In this document: positions 35,884 to 44,919 of the stretch, in pieces
Layout of the letters: every line of letters begins with the position of its first letter
Position numbering within the stretch: the first letter of the stretch is position 1
Assembly (NCBI GenBank): GCA_023412495.1
Contig: JAEYNP010000080.1
Coordinates: forward strand, 325,323 to 389,322
DNA: 64,000 nucleotides
Source of the DNA: Pseudomonadota bacterium
GTDB taxonomy: Bacteria > Desulfobacterota > Desulfobulbia > Desulfobulbales > Desulfocapsaceae
Direction of reading: 5' to 3'
Made by a program: the position numbers and the translations under genes
Notes under the pieces: model-generated
Told to the model about the DNA's origin: nothing
Database searches by the model: none
What the model saw: the letters and a program-made list of their open reading frames with translations, nothing else

Positions 35884-37659
35884 TCACCACGCCGCAGTGA
35901 TTTTCATTCCGTCCGCCCCCCAGCCCCGTAACCGGTAGTAATCGGCGAGCAGTTGCTCCATCTCATCTGCAGTCAGCTCGCCGCCCGATGGCAGCTTCTG
36001 CCGGTGCAGCCGCTCGGGCAGCCTGTCGTCGGCGGGTGTCAGACCCTCGCGCAGGTTGAACAGCCGGGTCATATCGGCGATCCTCGCCGCCAGCCGGCTG
36101 AGATCCTCTTTTGCCGCCGGCTGGCCGGTGACCAGGGCGATCGCGCGGCCGAGTTCTTCCCAGGAGTAAAGGTCCCGGTAGAAGCGGCAGAGGATGAGGG
36201 TGTCGAAGATGTTGAGCCGGTCCTCGTAGTCGACCAGCAAGGCCGCCTTGCCCTCGATCTGGGCGGGGGGAATCATCCCCGACAGCTCGGGCTTGTAGAA
36301 GGTGGTGCGGAGGTGACAGGCCCCGCGGGGCGAGGTGGCGAAGGTCAGGCCCATGCCTTTCAAGATTCTCGGATCATACCCCGCGGGCTCCAGTCCCTTG
36401 ACGTGGATGGCGAGATCGGTCAGCCCGAAATGCTGCGAGGCCGGGACGATGCCTTCGGCAAGGATATCCCCCACCCCCTCGCGGCCGGCGATCTTCCTGA
36501 TCAGCTCGGCGACCTGGTCGGCGTTGCCGTATTCGATCGCGTAATCGACCCGGCCCTTTTCCTTGGCTTCCATCAAGAGGGCGCAGAGGTTGCCGACGGT
36601 AATGGTATCCATGCCTAGCCGGTCGGACAGGTCATTGAGGAAGGCCACTTCCTCCATCTCTTCGATCATGCAGAGGCCGCCGAAGGAATAGATGGTCTCG
36701 TACTCCGGCCCCTCCAGTTGGAGGTTTTTGTGCCGGCCCTTCTTCAACCGGGCGAGACGGCCGCAGGCCATGAAACACTTGGCGCAGGCGTGCGGCTGCA
36801 CCTCGTGCTCCTCGTGGTAGCGCTCGCCGCTGATCTTTTCCCAGTGCTCGCAGGACCCCTGGTTCCAGTAGCGGGCTGGAAAGGCACCGGCGGTATTCAT
36901 CAGGGAAACCATCATGGTCGTGCCCATCTTCTTATAGGCCTTGACGCCGGGATGGGCGACGTTTTTCGCGGAGAATTCCTTGGCAAAGAGAGCGACCCCT
37001 TCCGGATCGGCATACCGGCGTTTGCGGTCGCCCTGAAAGACAATGGCCTTGACCTTCTTGGCGCCCATTACCGTGCCCGCCCCTGTGCGCCCGGCGCAGC
37101 GCCATTTGTCGTTGGCGATGATTGCAAAACGAACAAGGTCTTCCCCGGCCGGGCCGATGACCACTGCCCCGGCCCTGCGGTAGCCCTCCCCGCGGCGGGC
37201 AAAGCGGGCCAGGGCCAGTTCCTCGGCGGGGAAGGTCTCCATGCCCCACAGGTCGCCGGCTTCGTGGAAATCGACTCCCTCGGGATGGATGGCAAGCACC
37301 GTCGGGACCTCCGCCATCCCCTTGAGGACGACGGCATCGAAACCGGCCGCGTCGATCGCCTCCGGCACCCTGCCGCCGGAATAGGACTCGGCATAGAAAC
37401 CGGTGAGGGGGGATTTGGTGTACACCCCGTAGCGGCTGCCGCCCCACAGTCGCCCGCCGCAGAACGGCCCGGTGGCGAAGATGAGATGGTTGTCCGGACC
37501 GAGCGGGTCGATGCCGGTTGGTAGGCATTCAAGCAGCAGCCGGGTGGCCAACCCCTTGCCGCCTCCATGGAGACGCAGGACCTCGTCGTCAAGGTTTTCG
37601 ATGGCATAGGACCGGGTGGTCAGATCAACAGTCAAGATACGGTTGTAGTAACCGAACAT
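35884..37659 (-). CDS. aor: Tungsten aldehyde:ferredoxin oxidoreductase (AOR)
   Basis: 591 residues from ATG at 37659, preceded by GGAGGA. The N-terminal domain starts MFGYYNRILTVDLTTRSYAI and contains GGRLWGGSRYGVYTKSP and ESYSGGRVPEAI, which bind the bis-pyranopterin tungsten cofactor. The [4Fe-4S] cysteines are in CAKCFMAC and, far downstream, LILCRF. The central LEGPEYETIYSFGGLC block is typical. It oxidises aldehydes to acids with ferredoxin. It is the last gene of the minus-strand catabolic cluster, and an acetoin-type cleavage complex upstream would release an aldehyde for it. Confidence 0.95.
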   Translation of the reverse strand: MFGYYNRILTVDLTTRSYAIENLDDEVLRLHGGGKGLATRLLLECLPTGIDPLGPDNHLIFATGPFCGGRLWGGSRYGVYTKSPLTGFYAESYSGGRVPEAIDAAGFDAVVLKGMAEVPTVLAIHPEGVDFHEAGDLWGMETFPAEELALARFARRGEGYRRAGAVVIGPAGEDLVRFAIIANDKWRCAGRTGAGTVMGAKKVKAIVFQGDRKRRYADPEGVALFAKEFSAKNVAHPGVKAYKKMGTTMMVSLMNTAGAFPARYWNQGSCEHWEKISGERYHEEHEVQPHACAKCFMACGRLARLKKGRHKNLQLEGPEYETIYSFGGLCMIEEMEEVAFLNDLSDRLGMDTITVGNLCALLMEAKEKGRVDYAIEYGNADQVAELIRKIAGREGVGDILAEGIVPASQHFGLTDLAIHVKGLEPAGYDPRILKGMGLTFATSPRGACHLRTTFYKPELSGMIPPAQIEGKAALLVDYEDRLNIFDTLILCRFYRDLYSWEELGRAIALVTGQPAAKEDLSRLAARIADMTRLFNLREGLTPADDRLPERLHRQKLPSGGELTADEMEQLLADYYRLRGWGADGMKITAAW

Positions 37660-37683
37660 TGCTTCCTCCATTGCTGTCAGCGC

Positions 37684-39219
37684 TCAGCCGGCAGCCGAAT
37701 CGCCTGCGAATATCCTTTGCCCATTCTGCAAAGCGTAAAAGTCTTCCGCCCTATACGAGCTCCTGACCAGGGGTCCGGAGGCCACGCCCTTGAATCCCAT
37801 CGCTTTGGCGGTATCGCTCCACTCCTCGAATTCCTCCGGCGGCACGTATCGCGCAATGGGAATATGGCTCCTGGAGGGAGCGAGATACTGGCCCAGGGTC
37901 AGGTGCTCGCAGCCGGATTTGCGCAGGTCCGCCAGAGCCTTCATCACTTCATCCCGGGATTCACCGAGGCCAAGCATTAGCCCGGACTTTACCGGCAGGC
38001 CAAACCCTGCCGCGTATGACAGGACATCAAGAGATCGGCTGTAAACGGCCTGTGGCCGCACGAGAGGATAGAGACGGGCTACGGTTTCCAGGTTGTGGTT
38101 GAACATGTCCGGCCTGGCGGAGCACACTCTTTCAATCGCTTCCAGATTGCCCAGAAAATCCGGCACCAGGATTTCGATCCTGGTATCAGAAGACAATGAA
38201 CGTATCTGCTTGATCGTTTCAACGAATTGATCCGCACCACCATCTTGCAGATCGTCCCGAGTGACCGAAGTAACTACTGCATAGTGCAGACCGAGTTCCT
38301 GCACCGCCTTCGCTACCCGTTCTGGTTCCTGCGGGTCCGGCGGCGGAGGCTTGCCTTTTTCCACTGCGCAGAAACGGCATCTGCGGGTGCAGCGGCTGCC
38401 CAGAATCATGAACGTGGCCGTACCTTTGCTGAAACATTCCCCGATATTAGGGCAATGGGCGCTCTGGCAGACGGTGCCCAGATGCTTCTTCTGCAGGAAG
38501 GCTTGCATCTTCTCCAGACTGTCCTGCTTCGGCGCCAGCATCGTCAGCCACGCGGGCAGGAATTTGGGCTGAAGCTCCTGATACCCGAAGATTTTCTTGA
38601 AGTGGCGGGCAAATTGATCTTTCACTCTAATGAAATCCTGCGGAGCGCCCAGTTCCTTTTTCAGGGAAGTAATTTCCTGCCCGGGCATGCCACAGGGAAT
38701 AATGAGCCCAAATCCATCCAACTGGGTATTGACGTTGAGGGCTATGCCGTGGGAGGTCACCCATTTCTTGAGTGAGACGCCGATGCTGGCGATTTTTCGA
38801 TCCAGAATCCAGACGCCCGGCACCCCATCCCGCAATACTGAATTCAAGCCGTAATCGGCAAGGACGGTCACCACGACGTCGAGCAGCTTCTGCACATACC
38901 AGTGCGCGTCCTTATTCTGCAGGTTAATGATGGGATAGGCAACCAGTTGGCCGGGACCATGGAAGGTGGCCCTGCCTCCCCTGTCGCTCACCGAGACCGC
39001 GATACCTTGTTTCAGGAGCATTTCTGCGCGCAGCTTCAGGTCCTGCTCGTTGCCGCTTCGGCCTAAGGTGATTACCGGAGGATGTTCCAGCAGCAGCAAG
39101 CTGTCCCCTCGCCTGCCGTCTATGCGCTCCCGGACCAGGTTCTCCTGCAAGAGAACGGCTTCCGAATATTCTATCAGCCCCAGTTCGATAATTTCGAGTT
39201 TTGCCCCATCACTGTCCAT
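37684..39219 (-). CDS. LipB-LipA fusion: octanoyltransferase plus lipoyl synthase
   Basis: About 511 residues from MDSDGAKLEI; an upstream ATG at 39324 lies inside a MITE-like repeat and is unlikely. Residues 1-215 are LipB, with the octanoyl-binding Lys in KIASIGV and catalytic Cys in IPCGMPGQEITS. Residues 225-511 are LipA, with the auxiliary cluster ligands in CQSAHCPNIGEC and the radical SAM ligands in CTRRCRFC. LipB loads octanoate onto the carrier and LipA inserts two sulfurs. Both steps in one chain are uncommon. It serves the E2 protein of the same cluster (lipoyl Lys 43). It ends 25 bases before AOR. Confidence 0.92.
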   Translation of the reverse strand: MDSDGAKLEIIELGLIEYSEAVLLQENLVRERIDGRRGDSLLLLEHPPVITLGRSGNEQDLKLRAEMLLKQGIAVSVSDRGGRATFHGPGQLVAYPIINLQNKDAHWYVQKLLDVVVTVLADYGLNSVLRDGVPGVWILDRKIASIGVSLKKWVTSHGIALNVNTQLDGFGLIIPCGMPGQEITSLKKELGAPQDFIRVKDQFARHFKKIFGYQELQPKFLPAWLTMLAPKQDSLEKMQAFLQKKHLGTVCQSAHCPNIGECFSKGTATFMILGSRCTRRCRFCAVEKGKPPPPDPQEPERVAKAVQELGLHYAVVTSVTRDDLQDGGADQFVETIKQIRSLSSDTRIEILVPDFLGNLEAIERVCSARPDMFNHNLETVARLYPLVRPQAVYSRSLDVLSYAAGFGLPVKSGLMLGLGESRDEVMKALADLRKSGCEHLTLGQYLAPSRSHIPIARYVPPEEFEEWSDTAKAMGFKGVASGPLVRSSYRAEDFYALQNGQRIFAGDSAAG

Positions 39220-39238
39220 CGCCGGTATCCCGTGAGCG

Positions 39239-39406
39239 GTGGATGGTGAAGAGTGAACAGTGAATTGGGCGAGAAAAAGATTGGAAACTGCATATTCCGC
39301 AACGAATCGAACTGAGGGAGTCAACCGACTCTGCGGAATGGGACCAGATTCAGACCAAGAGAATCTCTCTTCTACCTGTTTTCACTGCTCACTGTTCACC
39401 ATCCAC
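39239..39406. repeat. MITE-like element, 26-bp inverted ends
   Basis: Left end 39239-39264 and right end 39381-39406 are inverted repeats (24 of 26 bases, GTGGATGGTGAA...AGTGAA) enclosing 116 bases without a gene. It separates dihydrolipoamide dehydrogenase from the LipB-LipA gene. Related GAACAGTGAACAGTGAA repeats are common in bacterial genomes, from memory. Confidence 0.5.
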
Positions 39407-39454
39407 GATTTCTAAGGCACTCACCACCCAGAAGGAGATTGTACCTTTACGATA

Positions 39455-40849
39455 CTAAAAGTGGATGGCCTCGCCGTTCACGGCCTTCGCCGTCTCCATA
39501 ATGACCTCGGATATCGTCGGATGGGCGTGTACCATGCCCGCGATATCTTCGGGCAGGAGTTCGGACGATTTAGCCAGCATGACTTCATGGATCAATTCGG
39601 TGGCGTCGCGGCCGATGATATGGCAGCCCAAGATCTCCTGAGTCTCCGGATCATAGAGCAGCTTGGCCATTCCCTCTGCCTGGCCGATAGCAACGGCCTT
39701 GCCGACGGCCTTATAGGGGAAGACAGCCTTTTTATAGGGTGTGTTCTTCTCCTTGAGCTGTTCTTCCCGAAGACCGAAACTCGCCACCTGGGGCTCGCAG
39801 TAGATCGCGGAGGGGATGGTATGCACGTCAATCCGTGATCTCGGCTTTCGGCCGGCGATATATTCGACCGCAATCTCCCCCTCCTTGGATGCGACGTGGG
39901 CAAGCAAGGGTGTGTTCACCACATCGCCGATGGCAAAGACGCCTTTTACAGCCGTCTCGTAATAATCCCCGACCTGGATGTAGCCTCTCTCGGTCTTCAT
40001 CCCGATGGTGTCCAGGCCGATGCCTTCCGTATTCGGCCTCCTGCCGAATACGCACAGGGCCTTCTCGGCTTTTACTATCTGCTGCTTGTCATCGGTGCCC
40101 GCCAGGCTGACCACGACGCCGGCCTTCGTCTTTTCCAGAGAAACGGCCCGGGTGGCGGTCATTATCCCGATACCGGATTTCTTGAAGGAGTTCTCAAGGA
40201 GTCCCGCCACTTCGGCGTCCTCGAAAGGGAGCACATGAGGCGCCATCTCGACGAGGGTCACTTTCACCTCGAACGAGTTCATAATGTAGGCGAACTCGCA
40301 GCCGATGGCCCCGGCGCCAAGGATAATCAAGCTCTCCGGGAGTTTTGTCATGGAAAGGATACCGGTCGACGACAACACCTGCTGTTCGTCGAACTCAAAA
40401 CCGGGGATTTCGGCCGGACGGGAGCCGGTGGCAATGATGATGTTGCGGCCTTCGATCGTCTTGTCACTGCCCTGCACTACGACTCTATTGCGGCCTATGA
40501 TCCGGGCGGTGCCTTTTATAAGTTCGACTTTATTCTTTTTGAGCAGAAACTCGACTCCGGCATTCAACTTTTCTGTTGCCTCGCGGGATTTCCTCTGCAC
40601 CCGGCCATAGTCGAAGTTCCGGGTATCGATTGAAAGCCCCATATGCTCCAGCTCACGCCTGTCATTGAACAAGTGCGCCTGGTGGATCAGACTCTTCGAC
40701 GGGATGCAGCCCCAGTTGAGGCAGACCCCACCGGGTTTATCCTTCTCGATGATACAGGCTTTGAGGCCCAGCTGGCCGGCACGTATTCCCGCGACATAGC
40801 CTCCGGGCCCTGCGCCAATGATAACGACATCGTATGTAACCGAATCCAC
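39455..40849 (-). CDS. lpdA: Dihydrolipoamide dehydrogenase (E3)
   Basis: About 464 residues. I favour a GTG start at 40849 or 40852 behind AAGGGGG, because the FAD-binding strand (YDVVIIGAGPGGYVAGIRAG) then begins at the normal place; ATG at 40900 adds 17 unlikely residues. The redox-active disulfide is GGVCLNWGCIPSKS. An NAD-binding site (LIILGAGAIGCEFAYI) and the C-terminal His-Glu pair (VHAHPTISEVIMETA) are present. It reoxidises the lipoyl arm of the E2 encoded upstream in the cluster, passing electrons to NAD. Confidence 0.95.
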   Translation of the reverse strand: MDSVTYDVVIIGAGPGGYVAGIRAGQLGLKACIIEKDKPGGVCLNWGCIPSKSLIHQAHLFNDRRELEHMGLSIDTRNFDYGRVQRKSREATEKLNAGVEFLLKKNKVELIKGTARIIGRNRVVVQGSDKTIEGRNIIIATGSRPAEIPGFEFDEQQVLSSTGILSMTKLPESLIILGAGAIGCEFAYIMNSFEVKVTLVEMAPHVLPFEDAEVAGLLENSFKKSGIGIMTATRAVSLEKTKAGVVVSLAGTDDKQQIVKAEKALCVFGRRPNTEGIGLDTIGMKTERGYIQVGDYYETAVKGVFAIGDVVNTPLLAHVASKEGEIAVEYIAGRKPRSRIDVHTIPSAIYCEPQVASFGLREEQLKEKNTPYKKAVFPYKAVGKAVAIGQAEGMAKLLYDPETQEILGCHIIGRDATELIHEVMLAKSSELLPEDIAGMVHAHPTISEVIMETAKAVNGEAIHF

Positions 40850-41094
40850 CACATTCCCCCTTATCTCTTTCTCGGCCCAGACCAGCGGCCGATCAGGCAT
40901 CGCAGCCTATGATGCCGATCAGCCCGTGCTAGTCTCTTTGAATATCTCGTGCCTCAGCCTAATGCAGGCTGGCGCCCGCAACCCAAGGGTTGTTATCCCC
41001 TCCTACAGCAGAGGGGACTCTTTTCAGTACCCCCTGAGGGTATAAGTACCTTCACGAAACCATTCTAAAAAACAAGAAATGAATTTCTAAGGTA

Positions 41095-41304
41095 CTAAAG
41101 CTTCGCCAGATCAGCCGAGATCGCTTCGATTTTTGCCACGGTGACGCGTCCCTGGGAAAGAGGCATGATCTGCTTGAGGGTCATGCCCATGGCCATTTTC
41201 ATCCGTGGGTCGCTGGTCATGCCGGGGCAGTGTTTCTCAAGGACGGACTTGATGCGATCATCAGCTAAAAGGACGGACATCGGTGATTCCACTGTAGCTG
41301 CCAT
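41095..41304 (-). CDS. Small uncharacterised protein, 69 residues
   Basis: ATG at 41304 has AGGAG 7 bases upstream. The protein reads MAATVESPMSVLLADDRIKS, then a single Cys in KHCPGMTSDPRMKMAMGMTL, and a helical end (VAKIEAISADLAKL). It is Met-rich and predicted helical. It looks like a domesticated, conserved small protein and recalls the DUF1858-type size class, without the diagnostic motif. It sits between E3 and the C_GCAxxG_C_C gene on the same strand and is probably cotranscribed. Confidence 0.6.
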   Translation of the reverse strand: MAATVESPMSVLLADDRIKSVLEKHCPGMTSDPRMKMAMGMTLKQIMPLSQGRVTVAKIEAISADLAKL

Positions 41305-41442
41305 GCTTTGTCTCCTTCTTCCATACAATCATTTATCACAATAGAGCCCTCTGGGGGCTCCCGCCTCTTATCCCTTCTCTGCGAATTCCCATATCCTTCA
41401 CCCGGTAAAGCACGGCCAGTCGATCCGGAATGAAACGGCCTT

Positions 41443-41910
41443 TCAGGACTCCACAGGCGCAAACTCCTTTTCATCATAGACAGCTTCGGGCTTAAAACCG
41501 TTCTCCAGGAGCAGGAATTTGACCTTTCTGTACGTACCAAGTACGAGTGAGCCACACCTGCTGCAGGCGTTGGAATCCTCCCCAAGAATGTCGTCGCAGC
41601 GGATGCCACCAAACAATCGGCCGTATTCCCGTGAAAACCATGCCACCAGCTCTTCGACCATGATGATCAACCTGTGATCATCCGGATCCTCCGCGGCTCC
41701 CCTGCCGGCATAGAGCCCGAGCAGGCATGCTCCTCCCGTAAGGGCTCCGCAGACCTCACCGCTGAACATTCCTGCAGCCAGACCGGATACGGCCCGAACC
41801 AGATCCCTGTCTGTTTGCCCCCGGTCTTCCATCCCCATGAGAAGAAGCATCTGGCTGCAGCAGAAGCCTTCTTCTTTCAGTTTGACCAGGCGATCGGCTC
41901 CCTTCGCCAT
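41443..41910 (-). CDS. C_GCAxxG_C_C family protein
   Basis: 155 residues. The Cys pattern of this family is visible: FCCSQMLLL near residue 17, GEVCGALTGG near 52, and later Cys in IRCDDILGE and SNACSRCGS. Such proteins probably bind a metal or Fe-S centre and occur next to redox enzymes in anaerobes. Function is undefined. It lies in the minus-strand cluster just after the ferredoxin, 42 bases away, so it may help mature or serve the Mo/W enzyme upstream. Confidence 0.8.
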   Translation of the reverse strand: MAKGADRLVKLKEEGFCCSQMLLLMGMEDRGQTDRDLVRAVSGLAAGMFSGEVCGALTGGACLLGLYAGRGAAEDPDDHRLIIMVEELVAWFSREYGRLFGGIRCDDILGEDSNACSRCGSLVLGTYRKVKFLLLENGFKPEAVYDEKEFAPVES

Positions 41911-41952
41911 CCTGCTTCTCCACTTCTCCGGACTGCCCTGATCGCGGTCAGG

Positions 41953-42225
41953 TCAACGGCCCCGGGCGAAACCCAGTCCCGGCATGATGTGAATCGCTTT
42001 TGTGCGGCATACACCGACGCACTTGAGACAACCCACACAACATTGCCCGACCTTGGCTTCGACTTTCCCGTCGGCTCTTCGCATCAGGACCCCGTACTTG
42101 CAGACAGCCAGACATTCATCGCATCCCACGCAAAGCATGGGTCTCACGCGGGCAGTGAACAGACCGACCACTCCTGCCCGCCGGTTGCGGGCGTTGCCGT
42201 TGCCGCCGTTTCCAGTACGATCCGG
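41953..42225 (-). CDS. 2x[4Fe-4S] ferredoxin-type protein
   Basis: About 90 residues; ATG at 42225 follows GAGAGGG, with ATG 42237 as an alternative. A basic, Gly/Asn-rich N-terminus of about 30 residues precedes two 4Fe-4S motifs, CVGCDECLAVCKYGV and CVGCLKCVGVCRTKA. The gene starts 5-17 bases after the stop of Mo/W oxidoreductase 2, so it is a likely electron-transfer partner. AOR in the same cluster could also use it. This is much smaller than the beta subunits of transhydroxylase-type enzymes. Confidence 0.8.
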   Translation of the reverse strand, partial: PDRTGNGGNGNARNRRAGVVGLFTARVRPMLCVGCDECLAVCKYGVLMRRADGKVEAKVGQCCVGCLKCVGVCRTKAIHIMPGLGFARGR

Positions 42226-42241
42226 CATTGACCCTCTCATC

Positions 42242-44854
42242 TTAGATCTTGAATGCCTTGGGATACCCGGATTTCCCCTCGGAGAACATTTCATGGGGCA
42301 CCCTGTCCGCCAGCCACTCGGGCTCCTCGCAGCGGTACACCTTGCACAGCAGCCCGCGATTGGACCAGTTGCCGCAGATGGGATCGAGGATCTCGGGGTT
42401 GTCATCCGTCAGCACATTGGCATTGGAGATGAATGCCCCGCACAGCCACGGCTCCTCCGCCGGGAGCTCCGGATACCACCAGCTCGGCTGGGCGATGATG
42501 ACTCCGGGTTTGAGCGCGAACCCGAGTCGCGCAACCTGACGGATGCGTCCCCGCGGCGTCTCGATCCAGCACCAGTCGCCGTCGCGGATGCCCAGCTCGC
42601 GGGCGGTCTCCATGTGGATCTCGAAGATGGGCCAGGGATGCATCTCCCGCGTGCCGGTTCCCGGCACCCGGTGCTCCGAATGGAACATCGGCACGAACCT
42701 GCCGCCGGTGGTGAGGATGATCGGATACTCCTTGGCCACTTCGGGGGTGCTGATGGGCGATTCGGCCGGCTCCCGGAACAGCGGCAGGGGATCGTAATCC
42801 AGGTCCTCGATGATGCTCGAATAGATCTCGCAGCGCCGGGAAGGCGTGGCGAAGCCGCGAACCTGGCCGTCCTGGCGGATCGACTTGTGCTTCTCGAACT
42901 GATCCGCGGAGGTCATATCGGGGAAGAGCATGCCGGTTTCGCAGAATTCCTTGTAGGTCACGCCGATCCGATCGAGCCGGTGGGCGATCACTTCCTCGTA
43001 GGTCTCCCACGGCCAGTGCTCCTTCTGCCCCATTCGTAAGCCCAGGCCCCGGAAGAAGTCATAGTCCATGCGCCGATCCGCCACCGGCTCTGAGGCACGG
43101 GGGCCGCCGAGGAACATATCCAGGGAATCCTCAATATTGGTGAACATCGGCCGCTCCATCCAGTCGGCGGCGGGCAGGACGTAGTCGGCCAGCGCCGCGG
43201 TGGGGGTCATCCAATATTCGAGCGAAACAAAGAGGTCGAGCGATTTCAAAGCCTTGTAGACCATCTTGGTATTCGGCGCCCAGACCATGGGGTTCGACGA
43301 CCAGGATATGACCGCACGAACCGGATACGGGTCGTCGTTCAGAATGGCCCGCCATAAGAGCGGCGTGGCGCTCAGCATCTGATGGAGCTGGGGCCGCGCG
43401 ACTCCCCACATCTCCCGGAAGGGGATATCGGAGAGCTCGAAGCCTTTCCAGCCCATCATCCGGAACCGGTCGTTGCCGAGCAGTTTTTCCCGCGCCTCCG
43501 GCGAGACCATCTCCGACAGCTCCAGCTCGCCGTCGCGGACCGGGAACTGCCCGTTGATGACCGGGCCGGGCTCGGGGAGGTAATCGCCGCCGGGAACGTC
43601 CAGGTTGCCGGTGATCGAGCGCAGGATGACCTTGCAGACCGCCCCGCTGGTCGCGTTCCAGCCGGCCTGGTCGATAGCGCCGACGCCCCAGCCCATGCAG
43701 CTCGGCTTCTCGGTGGCGTAGGTCCTGGCGGCGTGCTCGATTTTATGGGCCGGCACGCCGGTGATCTGGGCGACCTTTTCGGGCGGATACTCGTCACAGC
43801 GTTCCTTGAGCAGGGCGAAGGCCGTCCGGCAGGCAACCTTCTTGCCATTCGCGAGGGTTACTTCGAAATCTCCCTCGATGGCATTGTCAACACCTTCTTC
43901 CTCGTAACGGTTCTGGCTGGACACCCACACGGCCGGCTTTTGCGTTTTGCTGTTCCAGGCCGCGAAATTTTCCTTTTTGCCGCCTTTGCGCAGATCGGCC
44001 TCGCGCAGCAGTTTCCTGGTGTCCATGCGGACCAGGAAGGGGCCGTTGGACCAGTTCTTGACGAAATCCACGTCATAGATCTTCTCGTTGAAGATGACGT
44101 TCAGCCAGGCCAGCATCATCGCCGTATCGGTGCCGGGGCGAATGGGCAGGTAGGTCTCTGCATCGCGAACCGCATCGATCATATACGGATCGATAACAAT
44201 GACGTTCGGCTTCTGGTCCTCATTGGAACAGGCAGCCCTGAGCTGCTTCACAGTCCAGGCCTGTGGGCTGTGACGCTCGTTGATGCGGGCGCCCCAGATG
44301 ACAATGGTCTTGGACAGGCCGATGGTGGCGTTGAGAGCGGTTTCCGAGAGGAAGCCGACCATCGCCAGGTTGATGGTATACAGCCAGCACCAGCAGATGC
44401 TCCCCGGGTCGGCCAGGTTGCCGGGATTGCCCCAGAGATTAGTGAAGCGGCTGCGGGCCCACAGGTGGTCGGAGCGGTAGGTCCCTTCCGTGACGGCGAG
44501 CGTCTCGGGGCCGTACTTCTCTTTCAATTCGTTGAGCTTGGCGGCAATTTCATCGAGTGCCTGCTCGTAGGGGATCTTTTCCCATTTGTTCTCCCCCCGT
44601 TCGCCGACTCGCTTCAAGGCGTGATTGATACGCTTGGGATGATAGTGATTCTTTATGGCCCTCTCGCCATTCGGCCCGATCCGCTCGCACATTCCGGTCA
44701 GCGGATCCGTCTCATCGGGCTTCATCCTGACGATCTTTCCATCCTTGGTTCCAATCAGCATCCCGCAGTGGACATGGCAAAAGAAGCACCTCGATTTTTT
44801 CCAGGTAACGCCGTCCTCATCCACGTGGCCTTCTATGGTCAATTCATCCGACAT
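42242..44854 (-). CDS. Molybdenum/tungsten oxidoreductase 2, DMSO-reductase family
   Basis: 870 residues; start chosen at 44854 behind GAGGAGAAACAAC. The N-terminal [4Fe-4S] ligands are C23, C26, C30 and C56. The family's signature runs RGENKWEKIPYEQALDEIAA, and PIRPGTDTAMMLAWLNVIF is the first pterin-binding stretch. In the segment aligned with the tungsten-ligand Cys of acetylene hydratase there is C154 (GSICWCW), a candidate metal ligand. The C-terminal domain has the usual AFISNANVLTDD. No twin-arginine leader, so it is cytoplasmic. A ferredoxin follows. The reaction may be hydration, hydroxylation or oxidation. Confidence 0.85.
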   Translation of the reverse strand: MSDELTIEGHVDEDGVTWKKSRCFFCHVHCGMLIGTKDGKIVRMKPDETDPLTGMCERIGPNGERAIKNHYHPKRINHALKRVGERGENKWEKIPYEQALDEIAAKLNELKEKYGPETLAVTEGTYRSDHLWARSRFTNLWGNPGNLADPGSICWCWLYTINLAMVGFLSETALNATIGLSKTIVIWGARINERHSPQAWTVKQLRAACSNEDQKPNVIVIDPYMIDAVRDAETYLPIRPGTDTAMMLAWLNVIFNEKIYDVDFVKNWSNGPFLVRMDTRKLLREADLRKGGKKENFAAWNSKTQKPAVWVSSQNRYEEEGVDNAIEGDFEVTLANGKKVACRTAFALLKERCDEYPPEKVAQITGVPAHKIEHAARTYATEKPSCMGWGVGAIDQAGWNATSGAVCKVILRSITGNLDVPGGDYLPEPGPVINGQFPVRDGELELSEMVSPEAREKLLGNDRFRMMGWKGFELSDIPFREMWGVARPQLHQMLSATPLLWRAILNDDPYPVRAVISWSSNPMVWAPNTKMVYKALKSLDLFVSLEYWMTPTAALADYVLPAADWMERPMFTNIEDSLDMFLGGPRASEPVADRRMDYDFFRGLGLRMGQKEHWPWETYEEVIAHRLDRIGVTYKEFCETGMLFPDMTSADQFEKHKSIRQDGQVRGFATPSRRCEIYSSIIEDLDYDPLPLFREPAESPISTPEVAKEYPIILTTGGRFVPMFHSEHRVPGTGTREMHPWPIFEIHMETARELGIRDGDWCWIETPRGRIRQVARLGFALKPGVIIAQPSWWYPELPAEEPWLCGAFISNANVLTDDNPEILDPICGNWSNRGLLCKVYRCEEPEWLADRVPHEMFSEGKSGYPKAFKI

Positions 44855-44919
44855 GTTGTTTCTCCTCGTTTGATTTGGATTCTTTCGTATCCCACTGCGC
44901 TTGTGCTGCTGAAACCCGG

